Below are positions 37,190 through 46,492 of a stretch of DNA of 64,000 nt, piece after piece. The stretch spans positions 25,304 through 89,303 of the forward strand of contig NZ_JAXMOR010000020.1 in the NCBI RefSeq assembly GCF_034669705.1, in the 5' to 3' direction. The stretch is from Marinovum sp034669705 (lineage in GTDB: Bacteria; Pseudomonadota; Alphaproteobacteria; Rhodobacterales; Rhodobacteraceae). How positions within the stretch are numbered: position 1 is the first letter of the stretch; every line of letters starts with the position of its first letter. The translations under genes and the position numbers were made by a program. The notes under the pieces are model-generated. The model was not told the DNA's origin, did no database searches, and was given only the letters and a program-made list of their open reading frames with translations.

Positions 37190-38086
37190 ATGGACAACCT
37201 GACCCTGAGACAGCTGCGCTATTTCGAGGCGCTGGCGCGGCACGGCCATTTCGGCCAGGCGGCGGCCTCGTGTTCGGTGTCGCAGCCGGCCTTGTCGGTG
37301 CAGATCAAGGACATGGAAGAGACGCTGGGCGCGCCGCTGTTCGAGCGCGGCACCCGTCAGGTGCGGCTGACCGGGTTCGGCGCGGCGCTGGCGCCGCGGG
37401 TGCGTGACATCCTCGGCGCGGTCGATGAGCTGGGCGAGGTGGCGCGGGCGACCCGCGGCCGGCTGGTGGGCCGGCTCAGGATCGGGGTGATCCCGACGGT
37501 GGCGCCGTATCTTTTGCCGCGGGTGATCGGCGCGCTCACGCAGGGCTATCCCGGCATCGACCTTCACATCCGCGAGACCCTGACCGAGACGTTGATCGGG
37601 GAGCTGACCGGCGGCCGGATCGACTGCGCCATCGTCGCCCTGCCGATCTCGGAGAGCGGGCTGACCGAAGTGGCGCTGTTCACCGAGGAGTTCATGCTGG
37701 TGCGGCCCAGTGCCGATGCCGGCAAGCCGGTGCCCGACCGCGAGCGGCTGCGCGAGATGCGCCTGTTGCTGCTCGAGGAGGGGCACTGCTTTCGCGATCA
37801 GGCGCTGAGCTTCTGCAACGTCCGCTCGGCGCTGTCGCGGGACGGGCTCGACGGCTCGTCGCTGACGACGCTGGTGCAGATGGTGGGGGCGGGGATCGGG
37901 GTGACGCTGATCCCCGAGATGGCGGTGGCGGTCGAGACACGCTCGGCGGATGTGGCGGTGCAATCCTTCACCGAGGCCCGACCCAGCCGCACCATCGGCA
38001 TGATCTGGCGCAAGACCTCGCCCCTTGCGACGCAGCTCGGCGAACTGGCCGAGGTGGTGCGGGCGGCCGGGCAGGGGGAAGGCTGA
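37190..38086 (+). CDS. oxyR: hydrogen-peroxide sensing regulator OxyR
   Basis: The 298-aa LysR-type regulator has an N-terminal winged helix (LRQLRYFEALARHGHFGQAA) and a substrate domain with the redox pair C200 and C209 (EEGHCFRDQALSFC). These correspond in motif and spacing to the C199/C208 disulfide switch of E. coli OxyR. Oxidation by peroxide would activate the divergent katG. The ATG at 37190 has AAGAAAAACC rather than a strong ribosome site, which suggests low expression. Confidence 0.93.
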   Translation: MDNLTLRQLRYFEALARHGHFGQAAASCSVSQPALSVQIKDMEETLGAPLFERGTRQVRLTGFGAALAPRVRDILGAVDELGEVARATRGRLVGRLRIGVIPTVAPYLLPRVIGALTQGYPGIDLHIRETLTETLIGELTGGRIDCAIVALPISESGLTEVALFTEEFMLVRPSADAGKPVPDRERLREMRLLLLEEGHCFRDQALSFCNVRSALSRDGLDGSSLTTLVQMVGAGIGVTLIPEMAVAVETRSADVAVQSFTEARPSRTIGMIWRKTSPLATQLGELAEVVRAAGQGEG

Positions 38087-38339
38087 CCCCGTCCCGGGCC
38101 TGCCCGGGGACCTCCTGGTCGGTTGGGGGTGCCACGGTTGCGCCTGCGGCGTATCCCCGGTGCGGCGGTGTCACGACCCTCCAATTGCGCTGCCTTGCAA
38201 GGGTTCCCCAAGGCCCGGAACAAGGCCGACGGCCGCCGGTCTCTCGGCGTTTGCAGCGCAGACGCCTAGAGACAGCACTTTGCCTGCAAAATGCGAGAGG
38301 CCAGCGGCTGCCCGCCCCGTCGCACCAGTGGTGCGCCGA

Positions 38340-38420
38340 TGATCGTGGCACGCCTTTGGCGTGACGGGCTGCCGCTTTGGCTGCTGCAGGCGCTCCGTCT
38401 GAAGGTTCTACGGGCTTTGC
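38340..38420. repeat. degenerate intergenic repeat, copy A
   Basis: The stretch contains GATCGT, a small hairpin CACGCC-TTT-GGCGTG, then TTTGGCTGCTGCA and AGGTTCTACGG.CTTTGC in the same order as copy B at 41180-41279. It lies in the 605-bp gap 38087-38691 downstream of oxyR. The gap also holds GC-rich inverted repeats near 38090-38110 but no convincing gene. Confidence 0.55.
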
Positions 38421-38691
38421 GGGGATAAACTGCCATTCAGAGCCGTCAGAGCGGCACCCCGCGGGCAGCCGCTGGCCCGGCTCGCGCGAGCCGGCGAACT
38501 GGCGTTCAGTGCAAGAGGTCCGGCGCAGAGACCGGGACCGCGACGGGCGCACACGCCGTCATCCCGAAAACCGACCCGTATTCTCGCGGCGTACCCTTCA
38601 CCAAGCATCCCGAGGCGAGACCCCCGCACCTTGACCCCAGCCCGCGCGAGGGTAGGGTCTGGGGCAAATCACCGGCCAGAAGGAGCCAAGA

Positions 38692-38937
38692 ATGACTCAG
38701 CGTCTGCACCTTGTCTTTGGCGGCGAGCTTGTCGATCCCACGGGAACCACCTTCAAGAACGTCGACGACATCCACGTCGTGGGGATTTTCCCCGACTACC
38801 AGTCTGCCTACAACGCCTGGAAGGCCGAGGCCCAGCGCACGGTGGACAATGCCCACATGCGCTATTTCATCTCGCATCTGCACCGGATGCTGGACGAGGA
38901 GGCCGAGACCTCGCCGACCCAAGAGGTCGAAAACTGA
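38692..38937 (+). CDS. DUF4170 family protein
   Basis: The 81-aa acidic protein (RLHLVFGGELVDPTGTTFKN, then VVGIFPDYQSAYNAWKA) fits the DUF4170 pattern found next to waaA in many alphaproteobacteria. Function unknown. AAGGAGCC is 7 nt before the ATG. Its TGA (38935-38937) overlaps the likely start of the waaA-like gene, so the pair is translationally coupled and probably part of the lipid A/Kdo operon. Confidence 0.85.
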   Translation: MTQRLHLVFGGELVDPTGTTFKNVDDIHVVGIFPDYQSAYNAWKAEAQRTVDNAHMRYFISHLHRMLDEEAETSPTQEVEN

Positions 38938-40157
38938 CGGACCAGCCGCGCCCATTGACCGTCCAGGCCCATCTGGCCTGGGCCCGGCGCCGCGAACGGC
39001 AGGCGCAGACCTATCCGCCCCGGCCCGAGGGGCTGCTGGTCTGGGTCCATGCCACCCGCGGCGAGCGGATCTCGGCGATCATGCAACTGGCCGCGCGATT
39101 GATCTCGCAGCGGGCCAATGCCTTTGTGCTGGTCACCCTGGCGCCGGGCGTGACCGGGCCGAAGCGGCTGAAGAAACAGATCATCATGGTGCCCGCGCCC
39201 GGCGTGCACCCCGAGGACATGCGCGATTTCCTCGGCCATTGGCGGCCCGAGATCTGCCTGTGGACCTGCGGCGACCTGATTGCCTCGCATGTAGTGACCG
39301 TGGCCGAAGCCGGTCTGGCGCTCTACCTGGTGGATGCGCGCGAGGACGGGTTCGATACCCGCCCGGTGCCGCTCCTGCCCGATCCGGCGCCGCTGCTTCT
39401 GGAGTATTTCACCGTGGTCATGGCCTCTGACGCCAATGCCGCGCGGCGGCTGCGCAAGCTCGGCATGGCCGAGGAGGACCTGACCATCACCGGCCCGCTG
39501 CAGGAGGGCAGCGCCGCCATTGGCTGCAACCAGACCGACCTCGTCGATCTGCGCAAATCGATCGGCACCCGGCCGGTCTGGCTGGCGGCGATGGTGCAGC
39601 CCGAGGAGCTGACCACCGTGCTGCGCGCCCATCGCGCGGTCTCGTCCTGGGCGCATCGGCTGCTGCTGATCATCGTGCCGGACAAGCCCGAGATGGGCGA
39701 CGACATGGCCCGGCGGATGGAGCGCGGCGGCATGAGTTTCACCCGCTGGTCCGACAGCGAGTTCCCCGACGAGACCACCGAGGTGCATCTGGCCGACACC
39801 TATGGCGAGATGGGCCTGTGGTACCGGCTGTCGCCGATTTCCTTCATGGCGTCCTCGCTGGTGGCCGGCCACGGCGGCTGCGATCCGTTCGAGCCGGCGG
39901 CGCTGGGCTCGGCCATCCTCTACGGCCCCAACATCGGCCGCCACCTGCACGCCTATTCGCGCCTCGCCGAGGCCGGCGCAGCGCGGATCGTGCGCGACAC
40001 CGACACGCTCACCACGGCGCTCAAGCAGCTGGTGGCCCCCGACCGCGCGGCGGCGATGTCGCTGGCGGCCTGGGAAATCGTCTCGGAAGGGGCGCAGGTC
40101 TCGGATCGGATCATGGACCTGATCCAGGATACGCTCGATCTGGCCGAGGCGACCTGA
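38934..40157 (+). CDS. waaA: 3-deoxy-D-manno-octulosonic acid transferase-like protein
   Basis: A protein of about 407 aa with a GT-B type fold, related to WaaA/KdtA, which adds Kdo to lipid IVA. Near residue 40 LLVWVHATRGERISAI corresponds to the WaaA segment carrying the catalytic Glu (usually SxGE); the Glu is retained in RGE. The C-terminal MASSLVAGHGGCDPFEPAALG (about residues 305-325) corresponds to the conserved nucleotide-sugar region. No ATG or GTG is available near the front: CTG 38934 (AGAGG 7 nt upstream, CTGA overlap with the preceding stop) or TTG 38955 are the candidates. lpxK follows in one-base overlap. Confidence 0.82.
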   Translation: MTDQPRPLTVQAHLAWARRRERQAQTYPPRPEGLLVWVHATRGERISAIMQLAARLISQRANAFVLVTLAPGVTGPKRLKKQIIMVPAPGVHPEDMRDFLGHWRPEICLWTCGDLIASHVVTVAEAGLALYLVDAREDGFDTRPVPLLPDPAPLLLEYFTVVMASDANAARRLRKLGMAEEDLTITGPLQEGSAAIGCNQTDLVDLRKSIGTRPVWLAAMVQPEELTTVLRAHRAVSSWAHRLLLIIVPDKPEMGDDMARRMERGGMSFTRWSDSEFPDETTEVHLADTYGEMGLWYRLSPISFMASSLVAGHGGCDPFEPAALGSAILYGPNIGRHLHAYSRLAEAGAARIVRDTDTLTTALKQLVAPDRAAAMSLAAWEIVSEGAQVSDRIMDLIQDTLDLAEAT

Positions 40158-41146
40158 TGCGCGCCCCCGGTTTCTGGTTCACCCCGCCGGAGCGCCCGGC
40201 GCTCGCCGCCCGCGCGCTGGCGCCGCTGGGTGCACTGACCGCCCGGGCAACGGCGCGGCGGGTGGCGCGCGCGCCCGACCTGCGCGCCGCGGTGCCGGTG
40301 ATCTGCGTCGGCAACCTCAACGCCGGCGGCACCGGCAAGACCCCCACCACGATGGACCTGCTGATGCGGCTGATGGCGCGGGGGCGCAAGCCTGTCGTGC
40401 TGTCGCGCGGTCATGGCGGCGCGCTCGAGGGGCCGGTGCGGGTCGATCCCAAACGGCACGGGGCGGCGGATGTGGGCGACGAGCCGCTGCTGCTCGCGGC
40501 CTTTGCACCCGTGGTGGTGGCGCGCGACCGGGCCGCGGGGGCGCGGCTGGCCGTGGCGGAGGGCGCGGACGTGCTGGTGATGGACGACGGTTTCCAGAAC
40601 CCCGGGCTGGCCAAGGACCTGTCGTTGATCGTGGTCGATGCCGCCAAGGGGTTCGGCAACGGGCTCTGCCTGCCGGCCGGGCCGTTGCGGGAGCCGGTGG
40701 CGGCGGGCCTGACGCGGGCCGATCTGCTGTTGTCGATTGGCGGCGCTGCGGCACAGGCGGCGTTTCTGGCAACCTGGGGCGGGGCGATCACGCTGCCGCA
40801 TGTGACGGGCCGGCTGGAGCCCTTGCAGACCGGGATGGACTGGCAGGGCTTGCCGGTGCTGGCCTTTGCCGGGATCGGCCATCCGGAGAAGTTCTTTGCC
40901 ACCCTGCGCGGGCTGGGCGCGGATCTGCGGCGGGGCGAGGCTCTGGAGGATCACCAGCCGCTGACCGCCGCCCTGATGGCGCGGCTCGAGGCGGAGGCCA
41001 CGGCGCAGGGGGCGCAGCTGGTCTGTACCGAGAAGGACGCGGTGCGGCTGCCGGCGGAGTTTCGGCAAAAGGTGCTGACCTTGCCGGTGCGGCTGGAGAT
41101 TGCGGAGGATGCGGCTCTGGAGCGGGCGTTGGACCAAGTGTTGTAG
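40157..41146 (+). CDS. lpxK: tetraacyldisaccharide 4'-kinase
   Basis: The 329-aa membrane-associated kinase phosphorylates the lipid A disaccharide precursor at position 4'. An N-terminal hydrophobic/amphipathic section is followed by the Walker A motif VGNLNAGGTGKTPTT near residue 54 and LSRGHGG near 83. VMDDGFQNPGLAKDLSLIVVD near 140 is typical of LpxK. The start overlaps the waaA-like stop (TGATG). Length is standard for the family. Confidence 0.95.
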   Translation: MRAPGFWFTPPERPALAARALAPLGALTARATARRVARAPDLRAAVPVICVGNLNAGGTGKTPTTMDLLMRLMARGRKPVVLSRGHGGALEGPVRVDPKRHGAADVGDEPLLLAAFAPVVVARDRAAGARLAVAEGADVLVMDDGFQNPGLAKDLSLIVVDAAKGFGNGLCLPAGPLREPVAAGLTRADLLLSIGGAAAQAAFLATWGGAITLPHVTGRLEPLQTGMDWQGLPVLAFAGIGHPEKFFATLRGLGADLRRGEALEDHQPLTAALMARLEAEATAQGAQLVCTEKDAVRLPAEFRQKVLTLPVRLEIAEDAALERALDQVL

Positions 41147-41179
41147 TCGCCGGGCGGACCACGGCCGCAGGCCGCCGCG

Positions 41180-41279
41180 CGATCGTCATGCCAAAGGCAT
41201 GCCTCCGGCACGACCGGCCCCCGGTGCGGCGATTTGGCTGCTGCATGTACGCCGATCAGAGGTTCTACGGACTTTGCCA
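41180..41279. repeat. degenerate intergenic repeat, copy B
   Basis: Same ordered blocks as copy A (38340-38420): GATCGT, hairpin CATGCC-AAA-GGCATG, TTTGGCTGCTGCA and AGGTTCTACGGACTTTGC. The two copies flank the DUF4170-waaA-lpxK operon. The remaining gap 41280-41569 before smpB contains no gene I can support. Confidence 0.55.
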
Positions 41280-41472
41280 CCCAGTGGCGCCATGACCGTT
41301 GGCTCGCCACCCCGCGGGTCGGCAATCGCGCGGCTCTGCGTTGCGGTGCTCGGGTGTGATATTTGACAAGGGTTCACGGGTTTCAATCAGATGAACTGCC
41401 CGACATGGCTCTCCGACCCCCGCCCCGCAGGGCGGCGTTCGCACGGCTTTGCGTCCGGGGCTGAGGGCGCGG

Positions 41473-41490
41473 CCCCGGCTCAGGTCCGGG
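41473..41490. repeat. CCGGA-N5-TCCGG-like palindromic repeat, degenerate
   Basis: CCCCGG-(6)-TCCGGG in the gap before smpB, a degenerate member of the dispersed palindrome family. Confidence 0.5.
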
Positions 41491-41569
41491 TCGGGCGCAG
41501 GTCCTGTTTGACCGTTTTGCCTGCACGCCCTTGATGGACACGCCCTGCCGCCCGATATAGTCAGGTCCA

Positions 41570-42043
41570 ATGGCCAAGAAGAAACAGACCGATCCGAACT
41601 ACAAGGTGCTCGCGGAAAACCGCCGGGCGCGCTATGATTATGCCATCGACGATGACATCGAATGCGGCATGATCCTCACCGGCTCAGAGGTCAAATCCCT
41701 GCGCGAAACCTCGGCCAATATCGCCGAGAGCTATGCCGCCGTCGAGGACGGCGAGCTCTGGCTGGTGAACTCCTACATCGCCCCGTACAATCGCGCCATG
41801 TTCCCGCATGAGGAACGCCGCCGCCGCAAGCTTCTGGTCTCGCGCAAGGAGCTGTCGCGGCTGTGGAGCGAGACCCAGCGCAAGGGCATGACCCTGGTGC
41901 CGCTGGTGCTCTACTTCAACCACAAGGGGCTGGCGAAGATGAAGATCGGCATCGCCAAGGGCAAGAAGAACCACGACAAGCGCGCCACCGAGGCCAAGCG
42001 CGACTGGAACCGCCAGAAACAACGGCTGCTCAAGGACAGCTAG
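41570..42043 (+). CDS. smpB: SsrA-binding protein SmpB
   Basis: The 157-aa tmRNA partner enables trans-translation rescue of stalled ribosomes. Conserved segments are visible: NRRARYDYAIDDDIECGMIL with TGSEVKSLR following, HEERRRRKLLVSRKEL, and the basic C-terminal tail KKNHDKRATEAKRDWNRQK that acts in the decoding centre. Start and length match the family. The tmRNA gene itself is not in this window. Confidence 0.97.
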   Translation: MAKKKQTDPNYKVLAENRRARYDYAIDDDIECGMILTGSEVKSLRETSANIAESYAAVEDGELWLVNSYIAPYNRAMFPHEERRRRKLLVSRKELSRLWSETQRKGMTLVPLVLYFNHKGLAKMKIGIAKGKKNHDKRATEAKRDWNRQKQRLLKDS

Positions 42044-42127
42044 GCCGCGGCAAGCTGACCGGAGAGCCCACTTGTTTCCCCCCATCCGCTTGGATAGGAA
42101 GGGCCAATCGCTTTTTCAGGGGGCTTC

Positions 42128-42985
42128 ATGGCGCAGGACGATCCCGGAACGCTGGTCTCGACCGACTGGTTGGCGCAACATCTCAAGGATCCGGATCTTC
42201 GCATCCTGGATGCCAGCTGGCACATGCCGGACGCCGGGCGCGATGCCCGCGCCGAGTATGACGCCGGCCACATCCCCGGCGCGCGCTTCTTTGACATCGA
42301 CGAAATCAGCGACCACCGCTCGGACATGCCGCATATGGTGCCGCCGGTCGAGAAATTCATGTCCCGGATGCGCAGCCTCGGCGTCGGCGACGGCCACCAG
42401 GTGGTGGTCTATGACAGCACCGGGCTGTTCTCGGCGGCGCGGGTCTGGTGGCTGTTCCGGCTGATGGGGCAGGTGTCGATCGCGGTGCTCGACGGCGGCC
42501 TGCCGAAATGGCGCGCCGAGGGCCGCGAGATCGAGGACATGCCGCCGGTGATCCGCGATCGTCACATGACGGTGCGGGTGCAGAACGGCCTGGTGCGCGA
42601 TGTCACCCAGGTCAGCGCCGCGGCCAAGCTGGGCACGCATGCCATCGTCGACGCCCGCAGCCCGGACCGCTTTACCGGCGCCGCGCCGGAGCCGCGTGCC
42701 GGCCTGCGCTCGGGTCATATCCCCGGCGCCCGCAATGTCCCTTATACCAGCCTGCTGAACGCCGACGGCACGATGAAATCACCCGACGAGACCCGCGCCA
42801 TCTTTGAGGCGGCGGGCGTCGATCTGTCGAAACCGGTCATTACCTCCTGCGGCTCCGGCGTCACTGCGGCGATCCTGTCGCTGGCGCTCGAGCGGATGGG
42901 CAAGACCGATCACACATTGTATGACGGCTCCTGGGCCGAGTGGGGGCAGTTCCCCACCGTGCCCGTTGCCACTGGAGAGGCCTGA
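42128..42985 (+). CDS. sseA: 3-mercaptopyruvate/thiosulfate sulfurtransferase
   Basis: The 285-aa protein has two rhodanese domains; the second carries the catalytic C241 in SCGSGVTAA, the loop that marks mercaptopyruvate sulfurtransferases (CGSGVT), and the first ends in an inactive copy. SGHIPGARNVPY is the linker signature. It transfers sulfur from 3-mercaptopyruvate to thiols or cyanide. The ATG follows AGGGGGCTTC. It ends 5 bp before the aminotransferase, a functional fit because aminotransferases form mercaptopyruvate from cysteine. Confidence 0.93.
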   Translation: MAQDDPGTLVSTDWLAQHLKDPDLRILDASWHMPDAGRDARAEYDAGHIPGARFFDIDEISDHRSDMPHMVPPVEKFMSRMRSLGVGDGHQVVVYDSTGLFSAARVWWLFRLMGQVSIAVLDGGLPKWRAEGREIEDMPPVIRDRHMTVRVQNGLVRDVTQVSAAAKLGTHAIVDARSPDRFTGAAPEPRAGLRSGHIPGARNVPYTSLLNADGTMKSPDETRAIFEAAGVDLSKPVITSCGSGVTAAILSLALERMGKTDHTLYDGSWAEWGQFPTVPVATGEA

Positions 42986-42990
42986 TCCCC

Positions 42991-44175
42991 ATGCTGTCAA
43001 ACCTGAAGGACCAACCCGCCGACAAGATCCTCGCGCTGGTCAAGATGTACCGCGACGATCCCCGTCCGCAAAAGATCGACCTCGGCGTCGGCGTCTACAA
43101 GGACGCCGATGGCAAGACGCCGATCTTCCGCGCCATCAAGACCGCGGAAAAGCAGCTCTGGGAGCGCGAGGAAACCAAGTCCTATGTCGGTCTGACCGGC
43201 GATCCGGCCTATCGCGACGCGCTGGCCGGGCTGATCCTTGGCGACGCGGTGCCCACCGATCAAATCGCCGGCGCGGCCACCCCCGGCGGCACCGGCGCGG
43301 TTCGGCAGTGTTTCGAGCTGGCGCGGATGGCCAACCCCGACGTGCGGGTCTGGGTCTCTGATCCGACCTGGCCCAACCACCTGTCGATCCTCAAGTTCAT
43401 GGGGCTGCCCTTTACCGAGTACCGCTATTTCGACAGCGAGACCCGAGCGGTGGATTTCGACGCCATGATGAGCGACCTGGCCGAGGCCAAAGCCGGCGAC
43501 CTGGTGTTGCTGCACGGCTGCTGCCACAACCCGACCGGCGCCAACCTGAATCTCACGCAATGGCAGGCGGTGGTCGACCTGCTGCTCAAGACCGGCGCGA
43601 CGCCGATGATCGACATCGCCTACCAGGGCTTTGGTGACGGACTTGACGCCGATGCCGAGGGCACGCGCCTGGTGGCCTCCTCGGTGCCCGAGACGCTGAT
43701 CGCCGCCTCATGTTCCAAGAACTTCGGCATCTACCGCGAGCGCGCGGGTCTCGCCATGGCGGTGAGCCAGGATGCGGCGCGGCGCGACACCCACGAGGGC
43801 GCGCTGGCCTATCTCAACCGGCAGAACTTCTCCTTCCCGCCGGATCACGGCGCCCGGCTGGTGACCATGGTGCTGACCGATCCCGAACTGCGCGCCGACT
43901 GGGCCGCCGAGCTGGAAGACATCCGCCTTGGCATGCTGAAGCTGCGCGAGCAGCTGGCGGCGGAACTGCAGGCGGCCTCGGGCTCTGACCGTTTCGGCTT
44001 TATCGCCGAGCACCGCGGCATGTTCTCGCGGATCGGCACCACACCCGACAAGGTCGAGCGGCTGCGCGAGGAACATGCGATCTACATGGTGGGCGACAGC
44101 CGGCTCAACATCGCCGGCCTCAACAAGCACACCGTGCCGGTGCTCGCCAAGGCGATCGTCGACGCCGGCATCTGA
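42991..44175 (+). CDS. tyrB: aromatic/aspartate aminotransferase
   Basis: The 394-aa class I PLP enzyme has SYVGLTGDPAYRDALAGLIL near residue 67, HGCCHNPTGANL near 177 and the PLP-binding K243 in SCSKNFGIYRERAG. Subgroup features (SKNFGIYRERAG) fit the aspartate/aromatic aminotransferase group Ia. It may use aspartate, tyrosine, phenylalanine or cysteine. ATG 42991 is preferred, 12 nt after a GGAGAGG; the upstream in-frame region belongs to sseA. The palindrome at 44201 probably terminates the sseA-tyrB transcript. Confidence 0.92.
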   Translation: MLSNLKDQPADKILALVKMYRDDPRPQKIDLGVGVYKDADGKTPIFRAIKTAEKQLWEREETKSYVGLTGDPAYRDALAGLILGDAVPTDQIAGAATPGGTGAVRQCFELARMANPDVRVWVSDPTWPNHLSILKFMGLPFTEYRYFDSETRAVDFDAMMSDLAEAKAGDLVLLHGCCHNPTGANLNLTQWQAVVDLLLKTGATPMIDIAYQGFGDGLDADAEGTRLVASSVPETLIAASCSKNFGIYRERAGLAMAVSQDAARRDTHEGALAYLNRQNFSFPPDHGARLVTMVLTDPELRADWAAELEDIRLGMLKLREQLAAELQAASGSDRFGFIAEHRGMFSRIGTTPDKVERLREEHAIYMVGDSRLNIAGLNKHTVPVLAKAIVDAGI

Positions 44176-44200
44176 CCCGGCATCGCCGACCTATGACACC

Positions 44201-44224
44201 GGGCGTGCGCCATGGCGCACGCCC
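44201..44224. terminator. palindrome between tyrB and the convergent PBP gene
   Basis: GGGCGTGCGC-CATG-GCGCACGCCC is a perfect 10-bp stem with a self-complementary loop, 25 bp after the aminotransferase stop. A bidirectional terminator is the likely role; there is no long T-run. Confidence 0.6.
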
Positions 44225-44311
44225 GCATTGTTGCAGATTCGAGCTTCCGCCGCCGAACCGACGGGCACATGCCCTCGAGAGAGCTTCAGGCAGGACCGCG
44301 CCGCGCGCCGC

Positions 44312-46492
44312 CTAGTTGCCGCCAAAGATATCGCGCAGCACCTGTTCCACAAGGTTTTCGACGATCGGGCCGACCTTCTGGCCGGGGCGTTCCTGCTCGC
44401 GCCGGGGCTGCGGCGCGGGCTCTGGCTCGGGGGCCGGTGCCGGTGCGGCCGGCGCATCCATCGGCAGTTCGTTCACCGGCAGACCCTCGTGCACCCGCAC
44501 CATGGTCTCGTGCCAGATCTCGGCCGGCAGGCCGCCGCCGGTAACCCCGGTCAGCGGCGTGTTGTCGTCATAGCCCATCCAGACCCCGGTGACATAATCG
44601 GCGGTGAAGCCGATGAACCAGGCGTCGCGCGCGGCCTGGGTGGTGCCGGTCTTGCCGGCGGCCGGCCGGTCGGGCAGGGCGGCGCGACGGCCCGAGCCTT
44701 CAGAGACCACCTTTTCCATCATGTAGACCAGCGCGCGCGCCGCGTCCCTCTGGATCACCCGCTCGCCGATGCCGCCGGTGGCATCCATCATCGGCACGTC
44801 CTCGCCCAGCAGCTTGAGCTCGACCAGACCATAGGGGGTGACCGCCGAGCCGCCGTTGAGGATGCCGGCATAGGCGCCGACCATCTCGATCAGCGTCGAT
44901 TCAGAGGCGCCAAGCGCCATCGCCGGGGTGTCGGCGAGGGTGCTGTCGATGCCGAAATCGCGCGCCACCTTCTGCACCAGGTCGCGGCCCAGCGCCTCGG
45001 AGATCTTGACCGCCGGGATGTTGAGCGAGTTTTTCAGCGCGTCGGTCAGCGTCACCGTGCCCTTGAAGTCATTGGTGTAGTTCTTCGGGCACCACTCGCC
45101 GGAGCCGGGGATGTCCATGCAGAACGGCTCGTCGCGCACCGTGTCGGTGGGGGAATACCCCATCTCCATCGCGGTGGCATAGACGAAGGGCTTGAATGAC
45201 GAGCCGGTCTGCCGCTTGGCCTGTGTGGCGCGGTTGAACACGCCCGAGACCCGCGTCTTGCGCCCGCCGACCATGCCGCGCACCGCGCCGTCGGCCGACA
45301 TCACCACGATCGCCGCCTGCGCCTTGGAGCCTTCGCGCACCTTGTTCTCGAAGACATGGATCATCGCCTCTTCCGCCGCGCGCTGGATGCGCTGGTCGAG
45401 CGTGGTGCGGATGATCACGTCTTCGGTGGTGTTGCGGGTGAAAAATTCGGGCCCCGAGGCCATCACCCAGTCGGCGAAATAGCCGCCCGCCTCGGCCTCG
45501 GCGGCATCCGACAGCACCGCCGGGTTGGCCTGGGCGTGATCGGCCTCGGATTTGCTTAGGTAGTCCTGGTCCTCCATCAACCGGATCACCGTCGCGGCGC
45601 GGCGTTGCGAGCGTTCCAGATTGTTGGTCGGCGCATAGCGCGAGGGCGCCACCAAAAGCCCCGCCAGCATCGCCGCCTCGGCCGGTTCGACCTCGTTGGC
45701 GGATTTGCCGAAGTAGCGCTGGCTGGCGGCCTCGAAGCCGCGCGAGCCTTCGCCGAGAAAGGCGCGGTTGAGATAGACGGTCAGGATCTCGTTCTTGGAA
45801 TACTTGACCTCCATCGCCATCGCATAGGTCGCTTCCTTGATCTTGCGCCAGAGCGAGCTTTCGCGGCACTCGGCCTCATAGGCGCGCTCGCTCTCCCAGT
45901 CCTTCTCGGTGTAGGGGGTGCCGAGGCAGAGCAGCTTGGCGGTCTGCTGGGTGATGGTCGAGCCGCCGTGGCCCGACAGCGGCCCGCGCCCTTCGCTGAG
46001 GTTGATCCGGATCGCGCTGGCCACGCCGCGCGGCGAAATGCCGAAGTGGCGGTAGAAGCGCCGGTCCTCGGTGGCGACCACGGCGTTGCGCAGATGCGGG
46101 CTGACGGTCTCGGCATCGATCGCGCCGCCGAATTGCTCGCCGCGCCAGGCAAAGACCTCGCCGGTGTTGTCGAGCATGGTGACCGAACCGCGCGCCCGTC
46201 CGTCGAGCAATTCCTGCACCGGCGGCAGGGTCGACCAGTAATAGGCCACCCCGGCGCCGATCAGCAGCGCGATCACCGCGGTGACCCGCACCGCCGCCTT
46301 CCAGATCAGCCCGAACACCCAGCGGATCAGCATCGACAGATAGCCCAGCGGCCCGCGCCGCACCGGTTTGCGGGCAGGTTTGGCCGCCCGCTTGCGGCCC
46401 TTCGCGGGGGTCTTGCGCGCCCCTGAACCGGAGGTCCGGGGGTATTTCTTGTCCGCCACCAGGCGCGGTTTCCGCCGACCGGAATCACTCAT
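44312..46492 (-). CDS. mrcA: class A penicillin-binding protein 1A
   Basis: The 726-aa bifunctional murein synthase has a basic cytoplasmic N-terminus and one transmembrane helix (AVRVTAVIALLIGAGVAYYW, about residues 67-86). The glycosyltransferase domain follows (EDRRFYRHFGISPRG with the catalytic Glu, GGSTITQQTAKLL). The transpeptidase domain has S-x2-K in TGSSFKPFVYA, S-x-N in NSLNIPA and KTG in AGKTGTTQAARDAWF. The C-terminus is proline and glutamate rich (PAPAPEPEPAPQPRR). Divergent from glnK across 260 bp. Confidence 0.95.
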   Translation of the reverse strand: MSDSGRRKPRLVADKKYPRTSGSGARKTPAKGRKRAAKPARKPVRRGPLGYLSMLIRWVFGLIWKAAVRVTAVIALLIGAGVAYYWSTLPPVQELLDGRARGSVTMLDNTGEVFAWRGEQFGGAIDAETVSPHLRNAVVATEDRRFYRHFGISPRGVASAIRINLSEGRGPLSGHGGSTITQQTAKLLCLGTPYTEKDWESERAYEAECRESSLWRKIKEATYAMAMEVKYSKNEILTVYLNRAFLGEGSRGFEAASQRYFGKSANEVEPAEAAMLAGLLVAPSRYAPTNNLERSQRRAATVIRLMEDQDYLSKSEADHAQANPAVLSDAAEAEAGGYFADWVMASGPEFFTRNTTEDVIIRTTLDQRIQRAAEEAMIHVFENKVREGSKAQAAIVVMSADGAVRGMVGGRKTRVSGVFNRATQAKRQTGSSFKPFVYATAMEMGYSPTDTVRDEPFCMDIPGSGEWCPKNYTNDFKGTVTLTDALKNSLNIPAVKISEALGRDLVQKVARDFGIDSTLADTPAMALGASESTLIEMVGAYAGILNGGSAVTPYGLVELKLLGEDVPMMDATGGIGERVIQRDAARALVYMMEKVVSEGSGRRAALPDRPAAGKTGTTQAARDAWFIGFTADYVTGVWMGYDDNTPLTGVTGGGLPAEIWHETMVRVHEGLPVNELPMDAPAAPAPAPEPEPAPQPRREQERPGQKVGPIVENLVEQVLRDIFGGN

